64,000 nucleotides of DNA, from the NCBI RefSeq assembly GCF_012273895.1, contig NW_024045131.1, forward strand, positions 2,242,741 to 2,306,740, written 5' to 3'. The position numbers were made by a program, and so were the translations under genes. The notes under the pieces were generated by a model that had not been told where the DNA came from, ran no database searches, and saw nothing but the letters and a program-made list of their open reading frames with translations. The stretch is from Zerene cesonia (lineage: Eukaryota; Arthropoda; Insecta; Lepidoptera; Pieridae). Positions 12,401 through 24,400 of the stretch are shown here, in pieces (position 1 is the first letter of the stretch; each line of letters begins with the position of its first letter).

Positions 12401-15400
12401 ACCTTTGCTATTTCTTACTTGTGATTTTGGCGTTTCTCTGATGATTTTAAACAGAGCCGTAATCCATGTAGTTTTACTAATGTTGTTTGATAAAATTGTA
12501 TTTATTTTATAATGTATGAAAACACATTTGAATTATGTACATGCTATTTTATGAGTAGCTATTACCACGATTTTTCTGCTTTAATATAATAGTAATAAAT
12601 AAAAGTTATAAAATTCATTATACCCATTACTTCGTAAATAAATAAAGAAATGATAATAATGTTATATTTTTTATTTTATTTCAGGTACAAGCGGAAGTTC
12701 CCGGCTCGCCAATATTCGTGATGAAGCTCGCAAAGTCCGCAAGACATTTGGAAGTACAATTACTTGCCGATCAATATGGTAAATTGTTTTTTGTTCATAC
12801 ATCTATTATTTTAATAAAGGGGAGGATTTAATTTTTAGTTTTATAGCATTGAAATGCTTTATAAATGAGAAATTTTTGAAAGAATAGAAAAAAATAGATC
12901 ACGAGGCATCGATACAATATTGTTATCATTGAAATAATGTTTCGTATTGGTTGTGATGGTTCTTAATCATCTCAATAGATGGCGTGGGGTGCCCCTTAGG
13001 CACATGAAACCGAAAGAGTAGAAGAAATTCGATTACTGTGGCAGGATCACGGGTGGCCGAGAGGCTAGGTGTTGCTACGGTTAGGCAAGAAACGCAGGTT
13101 CGAATCCTGCCTCGTGATCAAATTTTTTCTATTCTTTCAAAAATTTCTCAAAGGGGAAGATTTTTGTGTTTCTTTGAAAGTTTGAATTAACTTAGTTTAT
13201 TTTATACAAGCTTTTACCCGCGGCGTTAATTTCGGAGTAGTTTAATTGATGTTATTGCACATATAAACCTTCCTCATAAATCATCATCTATTCAAAAAAC
13301 CACATTAAAATCTGAAGCGTAGTTTAAAAGATATAAACATACATAGGGACATAGCGACTTTGTTTTACACAATGTAGTGATATTTACAGACCAAAACTGT
13401 TATAGCTATCTATTTAAGTATCACTTATTCACTTATCTATAAATTCACACATCTATAAGGTATAATTTAATATAATTTAGAGTCAAACCTTTCTAACCGA
13501 TATTGCAAATTGTGGTCTCTTTAAAATTTGATATAGTTCTGATGATTCACAGGATTTGGATTTCTTTTCAAATTATTATTAACTCCAAACTAGCCTCTCG
13601 GCCACCCGTGATCCCGCCACAGTAATCGAATTTCTTCTACTCTTTCGGTTTCATGTGCCTAAGGGGCACCCCGCGCCATCTATTGAGATGATTAAGAACT
13701 AGAAAGAAATTTTTGAAAGAATAGAAAAAAAAAAACTCATTTATAAAGCATTTCAATGCTATAAAACTAAAAAAAAAATAAACTACAAACTAATTTAAAA
13801 CCTTATATAAATTTCAGGAAATGCTATATCTCTGTTCGGGCGTGACTGTTCGATCCAGCGCCGACATCAGAAGATCATCGAGGAGGCGCCCGCGGCGGTC
13901 GCCAAACCGGATGTGTTCATTGAGATGGAGAAGGTGGGGTTCTAACTCAAACTCAGACTCAAGACTTGAGTCTGTGCTCAAATTGAGTTCTAGAAGTTAA
14001 ACTAAGACCTATTTTTGACGTCTTTTCGATCGGCACACTAAATTCATTGCTAGCTTTTGCCTGCGGCTTCGCACGCGTTAATTCGGAGTAGTAATAGATG
14101 TAATTATACATATAAACCTTCTCCGTGAATCACTCTATCTATTAAAAAACCCCCATGAAAATCCGTTGCTTAGTTTTAAAGATTTAAGCATACAAAGAGA
14201 CATAGGGACAAAGAAAGCGACTTTGTTTTATACTATGTAGTGATTAACTTCTTCAGTTTTAACGGATTTAAAGCGAAATATATTTGTACTTCTCTTGTGA
14301 CATTGGCTTCTTTCATATTTATTAATAAATAGATAATATAAATATTCAAAGATAGTGAACATACAGGTTGTCCCTCTGATGGCGTATTTTGCTCAACGGA
14401 ACTTACAGTTTTTAATACGTTGATTACGTAAGATGACTTATAAAATCTCTGATGCATTTCTTTTTCTATTAGATAAATTCTTAAAGTCTATTTGTACACC
14501 CCTAACTAGCCCCCGGTCCACTTTTACTCAGCGATATATGCTGAGCGAAGCTAGCGATGTAAACTAAGGCTTTAGGAACATCACCACTCCTCAAAAAGGT
14601 GAAGGAAAACGTCCTGAGGTAACCGGCATGTCCGAGAATCAAAAGTTCGACGACATGTGACATCTACCAACCCGCACTTGGCCAGCGTGCTGGGTTATGG
14701 CCTGAACCCTCATAGGAGGCCTATGTCACAGCAGTGGGAACATGTATGGTCTGATGATGATGATTATAAATAAAAAAAAAAATTCCAGGCAGCTGTACGT
14801 CTAGCCAAGATGGTCGGCTACGTGAGCGCCGGCACGGTGGAGTACCTGTACGATCCGGCCACCGGACAGTACTACTTCCTGGAGCTGAACCCGCGGCTGC
14901 AGGTCGAGCATCCCTGCACTGAGATGGTGGCTGACGTTAACCTGCCGGCTGCACAGTTGCAGGTGAGTTTGGTGTTAATTGAGAAACAAGTATAAACTAC
15001 TAGCGTTCAAAAGATGGCATTGTGGCACTGGCATTTCCGAGATACAAGCTATCCTATGTGCTTTGACGATTCACAAACTATCATTTATACCAAATTTCAT
15101 TAAAATCGGTCTAGTAGCTTCAGCGTAAAAAAGAGACAGACACACAGACAAAGCTATATTCTCATTTATATTTGTAGGGATCTTTAAGTCTTGGTTCTTT
15201 TGGTTACTTTGGCTATGTAGGGGTATGCGCGCACACGCACGCTCACGCGTTTCTGTGTATGTGTGTGTAAGTGCGTGTGGGAAATAAATGAATCGTTCAT
15301 CCTAACCTCAATCGCCCCCGCAGATAGCGATGGGGCTGCCCCTGTACCACATCAAGGACATCCGGCTGCTGTACGGCGAGTCGCCGTGGGGCAGCTCGCC

Positions 15401-18400
15401 GCTGGACTTCGACGAGCCGGCACAGCGGCCCTCGCCCTGGGGGCACGTCATCGCCGCGCGGATCACCTCGGAGAACCCGGACGAAGGTTTGTGCCCCTAG
15501 AGAAATAGTAATAATACACCCTGTGTAACACTCACAGGTTGTATTTTTCAGCTGACCGTGGGAGGCGAAATCTGGAAGAAATAGGGAAATCAGATTTATA
15601 CAGGTTGAGTTCATATGTGGGAGTCGAGCATGCTTTGGCACGAATTGGACCAGGTCGCACTGGGTAAGTACCACACACCCACAGAAGACCGGCGTGAAAA
15701 AGTATCAAGCTATTATGTTTCGTACGGTGAGTGGGGGAGCCGGAGGCCCGTTTCCTTTTCCTCACTCTTCCTAGTACAATCCTTATCACTTTCCCCTTAA
15801 AAGCAGGGCACTACGAATGTTCACGGGCGGTGGTGATCGTTTGCCATCAGGCGAACTACCAGTTCAGTTGCCCGCTTGTGGCATAAAAAAGCATTCAGTA
15901 ATAAATAAATGAATTTATGATTTTTTATTCATCACTTTCAGGATTCAAGCCGTCATCGGGCACAGTCCAAGAGCTGAACTTCCGCTCGTCCAAAAACGTG
16001 TGGGGTTATTTCAGCGTCGCGGCATCCGGTGGTTTGCACGAATTTGCCGATTCACAGTTTGGACACTGTTTCTCGTGGGGGGAGACCAGAGAACAGGCTA
16101 GAGAGTGAGTTTGGTATTCTCTTTTTTTGTCATATGAATTTTATTTATTCATTCGTTCATTATGGTAAATCAGCGTTTGTTTTCATTATTTGTGTATTTA
16201 AAATTAAATATACATTACAGATTGAGAGCACATTGAGCATTACTACACAACACTAATATATGTTTACACAATATTTGTGTTCAGAACTCTAATAAGACCT
16301 TAAAATATTTCAATACATTACCTGTACCAATATGTTGCCTTTCATTTTATTTTTTTCAAGAAAAAGCTTCTTCATTGCTTAAAAAGCAGACTGGCACTGT
16401 AACGCGTTACGTAACGAAAAATTCTACAATTGCCCTGTATTATATAATGGTACATTTATAGCAAAATAGCATTATAAATACATTGATCTTAATAGGAACC
16501 TGGTGATAGCACTGAAGGAGCTCAGTATACGAGGCGACTTCCGCACCACGGTGGAATATCTGATCACCCTGCTGGAGACGCCTTCGTTCCAAGACAACAA
16601 CATCGACACCGCCTGGTTGGACGCGTTGATCGCTGAGCGGGTATGTTTGATCACTTCTATTTGTGTGACACTAGCTTACCGCACGTGGTTTTGCACGCGT
16701 TTAATTCGTAAAATTAAATAATAGAAATCTTTATTTTGCCAAAACATTATATGTACCTTACATATGCATTGTCTTATAAACTAGACAAACATTGTATCTT
16801 GAGAGCCAGCGTTACTCCTTATAAATAAATAAATCCATATTTAATGAGCAAGCCGAGCGTTTGATTTGTAGCGGTTTAATAGATGTTATTATGCGCATAA
16901 ACTTTCTTCTTGAATCACTCTTCTATTTAAAAACCCCATCAGAATCTGTTGTGTAGTTTTAAAGATCTAAACATACATACAGACGGGGAAAACGACTCTG
17001 CAGTGATGTGATTTGTTTTGATTTGCAATTATACAAGGTTTGTTTACCTGTCGAAAAAAATATTTGTAAATATGTGAAGAAAAGAAAAAACAAAAAAATA
17101 TTAATATGGATATATTAAATCAATTTAAAAGCGGCTACAACAACAGACTTCTGTTTTTCTTGCTTGAGTCATTTGTAATAATGTCAATCTGTAATAATAT
17201 ATGTCATGTCACTCCAATTTATACCTTATTCCACAGCCATTAGAACCTACATTTCATTGTTTTTCACTCTGACACTTGTCTCCACAGGTACAATCTGAGA
17301 AGCCAGATATAATGCTGGGCGTGTTGTGCGGTTCGATTCTCATCGCGGACAGCATCATCACCACACACTTCCAGGAGTTTAAGAGCGCTTTGGAGAAGTG
17401 AGTTCTGTAGTGTAGTTATGGTTATGTTAGTGTTTATAGTGCAGCCACTTTGAGCCTATATATTTTGCTAGGTGAGATATGAGGATTCAGGTCATAACCC
17501 ACCACGCTGGCCAAGTGCGGGTTGGCAGATGTCACATGTCGTCGAACTTTTTCCCGGACATGCCGGTTTCCTCACGATGTTTTCCTTCACCTTTTTAAGC
17601 ATTGGTGATGTTATCTACATGCGCAGATAAATTGAAAGATCAATTTATTTCCTGCACGCTCGCCCGGTCTCGAACACCGACTTATCGATTTCAAATTCCT
17701 AGGTTCTCACCACTGAGCCACCACTGCTTTTTTAGGGGATTGATATATGTAATTAATTTCTCAATATCTCTTACTCCAGGGGACAGATCCAGAGCTCCAG
17801 CCAGCTATCTAATTCGGTGGAAGTGGAGTTGATTCACAGCGGACTCAAGTACAAAGTGCAAGCGACCAAGTCCGGCCCCACCAGTTACTTCATAGCAATG
17901 AACGGTAGCTTCAAAGAGCTGGAAGTACATAAACTGGCTGACGGAGGTGGGTTTTAGTATTCACCGTTTAATAATGTTATAACCAGTTTTTTACGATCGT
18001 CCGTCTGTCTCTCTGTTTGTCCGCGCCATTTTTAGAAGGATGAAACAATTTGAATTGAAATTTTGACGATAGACGCTAGTTCTTTATCAGTACTATCTTA
18101 TCTTAATAGATATATAAAATATGTGTCAGGTTGTTTGTCCGCAATGAACTCCTAAACTACTCCACAGATTTCAATGAAATTTGCACTTCATGTGCAGTTA
18201 GATCCAACTTAAAAGATAAGATAGTTTATATTATTTCAATCACGATAAATGATGGAAATATTAAAGAAGAAGTAGCAAATAAGTATTTCCATAAAATATA
18301 AATTAAAACATTAACATTACTTAAACATTATTTAAATATGGGGCCATCCATAAATTACGTCACGCGAATTTTAGAACTTTTCTACCCCTCCCCCCCTCCT

Positions 18401-21400
18401 TGTCACAGGTTGTCACATTTTTAGAACCCCGTCCCCCCTAATGTGACGTCACACATTTTTCAAACTTATGCATGTATCTAAAAATAATCAAAAGAAAACA
18501 GTTATTTTCATTTTTTATTTAAGTGTCTCACTTGCATTATATGTTATTAGGGCTCTAGGAATCAAATGTTGTTACGGAAGAGATAATCTTATAGCGAGAG
18601 TGCGAAATTATTAATAAATATAGATGTAATATTAATAAAAATAATTGTCTGTTAAATTTTTTTGTTCGCATATAAATATCGTGTTCTAGTATTTTATTAT
18701 GTGACGTCACAAGGCTTTTNNNNNNNNNNNNNNNNNNNNNNNNNNNNNNNNNNNNNNNNNNNNNNNNNNNNNNNNNNNNNNNNNNNNNNNNNNNNNNNNN
18801 NNNNNNNNNNNNNNNNNNNNNNNNNNNNNNNNNNNNNNNNNNNNNNNNNNNNNNNNNNNNNNNNNNNNNNNNNNNNNNNNNNNNNNNNNNNNNNNNNNNN
18901 NNNNNNNNNNNNNNNNNNNNNNNNNNNNNNNNNNNNNNNNNNNNNNNNNNNNNNNNNNNNNNNNNNNNNNNNNNNNNNNNNNNNNNNNNNNNNNNNNNNN
19001 NNNNNNNNNNNNNNNNNNNNNNNNNNNNNNNNNNNNNNNNNNNNNNNNNNNNNNNNNNNNNNNNNNNNNNNNNNNNNNNNNNNNNNNNNNNNNNNNNNNN
19101 NNNNNNNNNNNNNNNNNNNNNNNNNNNNNNNNNNNNNNNNNNNNNNNNNNNNNNNNNNNNNNNNNNNNNNNNNNNNNNNNNNNNNNNNNNNNNNNNNNNN
19201 NNNNNNNNNNNNNNNNNNNNNNNNNNNNNNNNNNNNNNNNNNNNNNNNNNNNNNNNNNNNNNNNNNNNNNNNNNNNNNNNNNNNNNNNNNNNNNNNNNNN
19301 NNNNNNNNNNNNNNNNNNNNNNNNNNNNNNNNNNNNNNNNNNNNNNNNNNNNNNNNNNNNNNNNNNNNNNNNNNNNNNNNNNNNNNNNNNNNNNNNNNNN
19401 NNNNNNNNNNNNNNNNNNNNNNNNNNNNNNNNNNNNNNNNNNNNNNNNNNNNNNNNNNNNNNNNNNNNNNNNNNNNNNNNNNNNNNNNNNNNNNNNNNNN
19501 NNNNNNNNNNNNNNNNNNNNNNNNNNNNNNNNNNNNNNNNNNNNNNNNNNNNNNNNNNNNNNNNNNNNNNNNNNNNNNNNNNNNNNNNNNNNNNNNNNNN
19601 NNNNNNNNNNNNNNNNNNNNNNNNNNNNNNNNNNNNNNNNNNNNNNNNNNNNNNNNNNNNNNNNNNNNNNNNNNNNNNNNNNNNNNNNNNNNNNNNNNNN
19701 NNNNNNNNNNNNNNNNNNNCTTTACAGCTGTAAGTGCACCTAAGTGTGTACAGGGTGATTTTTTTTTTGTTTTATGACGTAATAGGTAGATCTAAGATAG
19801 TTACATAATTTTTCTGATCTGATAGGACAATGTTTTCCGAGTTGTTTAATGATTATACATATATAAATTAAAAGGACCAAACAGTTTAAATAAAATAAAG
19901 ACTAGCTATAATATCATAAATGCGAAAATTTGTAACGATGTGTGTGTGTGTTTGTTGCTCTTTGTCGCAAAAACTACTGAACCGATTGCAATGAAATTTG
20001 GTACGTACATAGCTGGACAACTGGAATAACACATAGGCAACTTTTTATCCCGATATTCCTACGGGATACGGACTTACGCGGGTGAAACCGCGGGGCGCAG
20101 CTAGTATAAGATAAAACAGTATAATAACAGCGTAAACCACAGTACCGCCAAGAAGGATCTAGTACAGTTTGTATGATGAACTATAATCATGAACTGTTTC
20201 TATCCCGTAGGTGATGAAAATGGTGATGACGCTATCTGCGCCCGAGTCCGGTATAGTGACGTGGTGTCTGAGACCTGGTGCCGTGCTGGATATGGGATCT
20301 CTTATGGGAACTCTTGGTAAGTAATTTTTTTTATTACTGTCTGTCTGTCTCTCCGTCTGTCTGTCACTAACATCTTATGAACTGTGATAGTGAGACAGTT
20401 AACATTTTCATAGATGATGTAATGCTGTTGTCATCATACAATAAATCTCAACTCAATTTTTTACATTCAATTTACAGAATTGGACGACCCCTCTCTAGTC
20501 ACAACGGCTCAACCGTACAAGGGGCAGTTCCCGCTCGGCGATAGCTCATCCGTTTCGGAGAAATTGAACCACGCGCACAATAAGTATAGGGCTATATTGG
20601 AGAACACTCTAGCAGGTAAGGTGTTGACCGATTTTATAAAATGAGGTTATTAAACACATTTTAAATCAGTGGATTTCCTAGAAATATATATTATTGTATT
20701 GAGTTTCTATTTACAGACTTTATATTACATTTTGAGATCCAAACTACATAGTATGTTTTTTTATATTTTTAATTAAATGCAACTTGCATAATTTTTTTGT
20801 CTATTTAAATTTTGAACCAATCATCATTATTTTAAACACGCTTTTAATAGCTTTTGAATTCGTTTTTCGCCCACTTCAAACGGACAGATTTAATTCAAAC
20901 TTTGTACAAACATTATGAATCAGTGATAATATAATACACTTCATAAATCTATCGTATACCAAATTTTATCAAAATCCGTCAAATAGTTTCCACGTGACTG
21001 AGCGGACAAACATCCAAACAAACAAACTATCACATGTTATATAATACTAACGCGATTCCACCACAGGCTACTGCCTCCCGGACCCGTACAACACGCCGCG
21101 TCTCCGCGAGGTGGTGGAGAAGTTCATGCAGAGCCTGCGGGACCCCTCGCTGCCGCTGTTGGAGCTGCAAGAGGTACGTATTGCTTAAGTGACTTTAGGA
21201 AATTATATGAGAACTTATCACGTAACATGAAGTTATGTCACTCATGTGATATATATCGCGTCATGTACTATATACATCCCTATTTTGTATATTTGCAACA
21301 TTGTTTATTCGGTGTGGTCTTCTACGTTGATATCGTGTGTCAGTCAGTCAGTCAGTATATCAGTCTGTCAGACAGTCAGTAAATCAGTCAGTCAGTTAGT

Positions 21401-24400
21401 CAGTCTGTCCGTTAGACAGTCTGTCAGTTAGACAGTCTGTCAGTTAGTCAGTCAGTTAGTCAGTCAGTCGGTCATTGACGTTTCAGCTCTCGCACGTCTA
21501 TATAAAACGCAATATTAACGCTCGAAACCTTACACTCCAGGTGCTATCCTCGACGTCTGGCAGGATACCGCTCTCCGTGGAGAAGAAGGTCCGCAAGTTG
21601 ATGGCGCTGTACGAGCGGAACATAACCAGTGTGCTGGCGCAGTTCCCCAGCCAGCAGATAGCCAGCGTCATCGATCAGTACGTATGAGATGAGATCGTTT
21701 GTATGTATGTCACAGCGGGTAACTGAGCTGGTGGTTCGCCTGGTGGTGAGCGATCACCACCGCCCGTGAACAGAGCAGAGGTAGTGCCTCTGCGTATGCG
21801 CTGCACGCTTATAACGGGTAAGGGATAAGGAAAGGATTGAAGTATAGATGGTATGGACTGGGAAGGCGAAGAAAAGGAAACGGGCAGGATTTAATTTAAA
21901 TACCTTGTTTGTTTCTAGAGATCTTCTCTGGCTTTGCCCGCGGTACATACATGGAATGGTGAAAGAATTTTCGAAATAGGACCCGTTGTTCTCAAAATTT
22001 TCGCGTTCATATAAGCAAAAAAAATCTTTTCCCTTCTTTATTCTTATTTATTCTTCTAATTGTCTGGTTAATGGTTTTATTGTATGTATAAATTATGCAA
22101 TTATATAATTTGAAAAAGATGGTATTTCTTTAAATTGCATTGTTTTTATATAAAATCATTTTCTTTACAGCCACGCAGCCTCTCTATCGAAACGTGCGGA
22201 CAGAGATGTGTTCTTTATGAGTACGCAAGCTCTTGTGGTTCTAGTGCAAAGATATAGGTAAGTGACAATAAATAAAATTATTTATTTCTCAATAAAAATA
22301 TATGGTAGGTTATAAATATCTGCTAAACAACTAAGATACAGCTACTGCGGTACACAAAAGACTAAGCAACCGGAGCCGAAGTAGGATAGATATAAGTGAT
22401 TTGTAAAAAGAAAATAGATAATAAGAGAAAGGCTAGCATAATTTGGTCATACTAAAATACAAGACACAATAAAATAAATTGCTTCGTTTACTCTTAGCTG
22501 CGCCCCGCGTTTTATCCGCAAGTTGCCTATATGTTATTCCAGTTGTCCAGCTATGTACGTACCAAATTTCATTGTAATCGGTTTAGTAGTTTTTGCTTGA
22601 AAGAGTAACAAACACACACACACATCCTTACAAAATTTTGCATTTATAATATTAGTAGTATATATCTAAAGAAAATTCTTTCATCCTGAAGATCCTAATC
22701 AGGATAATAAAATAAACTCATGAACTGATTGTATTGCCACCGATCCTTGATAAGTGTACGAAGATTGAATTAAATCTGTCCGTTTGAAGTGGGTCAAAAT
22801 GTAGTCTAAATGAGTTGGTTACATACAAACATACAAGTAAAGCTTATGAAAAGCTTTTCAAAAAGGTTATTTTTTATGCAACGTAAAGTTATGTATGTGT
22901 ATAAAACATTTTTATCACATAGGAACGGCATACGCGGCAGGATGAAGGCGGCCGTACACGACCTGCTCAAGCAATATTTCCAAGTCGAGAGCAACTTCCA
23001 ACTGGGTGAGTTCATTTTTTTATGTCACAGCAGGCAACTGAGCTGGTCTGGTGGTTCGCCTGATGGTAAGCGATCACCACCCACCCAGAGCAAAAGTAGT
23101 GGATGATCTCCCCGCTTGTAAGGGATAAGGGAAAAGGCAAGGATTGGCGGCTGGAGAGAAAGAATGAACTGGGATGGGGAAATGGTAACGGGCCTCCAGC
23201 TCCCCCATTCACCATACCCAATAGCATGCTGTTCTTTCACGCCAGTCCTCTGTGGGGGTGTGGTACTTCCCCGGTGCGAGCTGGCCCAATTCGTGCCGAA
23301 GCGTGCTCGACTCCAAAACATGAATAAACTTCTAATGGGTTTAAAGCGTATTTTATTAGTTAATGTATGAAAAATTATGCTTACCCATTTTTATTCACTG
23401 TCTAGAATGAAAAAGAGATAACTACCAATAGAATACACAGAAGAAACTATAAGAAACATGAAAAAATCCTCATATGCTGTTTGTTTGTTCTTCTTTTTTC
23501 AGTTTGCTCTAGTTCTGAAAATTGGGAGACAGTGTAGTTTTTTATTAAAAATAATTAGTACCTATGCAATCTCTTGTAAATATAACCAAAATAAAGAAAA
23601 ACACAATTTTTTCCGTACATTATTTGAACAATTTTATTTTTTCAAATTAATTTCTTTATTGCTTGAACACATACATTACATCATATAAATAAATATAAAT
23701 ATAACATAACAGTATTCGCCTTGTGATCTGGCGTGCAGTCGATGCATTTAAAGATTTTTATGGAGAAAGTAATCAATTATTTTCGTGTAAACAACAGGTT
23801 CGTACGACAAATGCGTGATGGCTCTACGCGACCGTTACAAGGAGGACATGCAATCCGTGGCTAATATAATATTCTCGCACAACCAAGTGGCCAAGAAGAA
23901 TCTTCTGGTGAGTGAATATGATATACTAGCTGCGCCCCGCGGTTTCACCCGCCTAAGTCCGTATCTCGTAGGAATATCGGGATAAAAAGTTGCCTATATG
24001 TTATTCCAGTTGTCCAGCTGTCTACGTACCAAATTTCATCCTTACAAACTTTCGCATTTGTAATATTAAATAAGTAGGATTCTTATCTTATATATAAAAA
24101 TCAATTGCTGTTCGTTAGTCTCGCTAAAACTCGAGTGTGGCTGGGCCGATTTTGATAATTTTGGTTTTGATGCATTCATAACAGTCCAGGGAAGGTTTAA
24201 AAGGTAAAAAATACGGATAAATGTTTCGAAAAAAAAGGCCAATGGCGATGCGAAGTTCGCCGGGTCAGCTAGAAAAAAAAAAAACACATTGACATCATCA
24301 ATTAAATGAACCACTGACTACCGAACTAGTTGAGAACTGTGTTTCGGTTGTCGCTATGTAAATACACCTTAATTTCATATAAATAAGCTTGATATCAACC

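Noticed and set aside
13045..13119. A functional tRNA gene
   Set aside because: The cloverleaf is good, but the same module recurs within copies of a mobile element and the anticodon loop lacks T33; kept as a tRNA-like repeat part.
15297..15789. Minus-strand frames around ACC exon 11 and the adjoining retroposon
   Set aside because: Antisense shadow of exon 11 fused to repeat sequence; no splice signals or motifs.
18662..19777. Long open frames across the N runs (also at 40303-41382 and 59320-60594)
   Set aside because: They are open only because N codons cannot be stops; the real coding evidence at the edges belongs to ACC or ABCC exons.
21339..21475. CRISPR-like regularity in the CAGT tract
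   Set aside because: A simple tetranucleotide repeat without spacers, in a eukaryotic intron.
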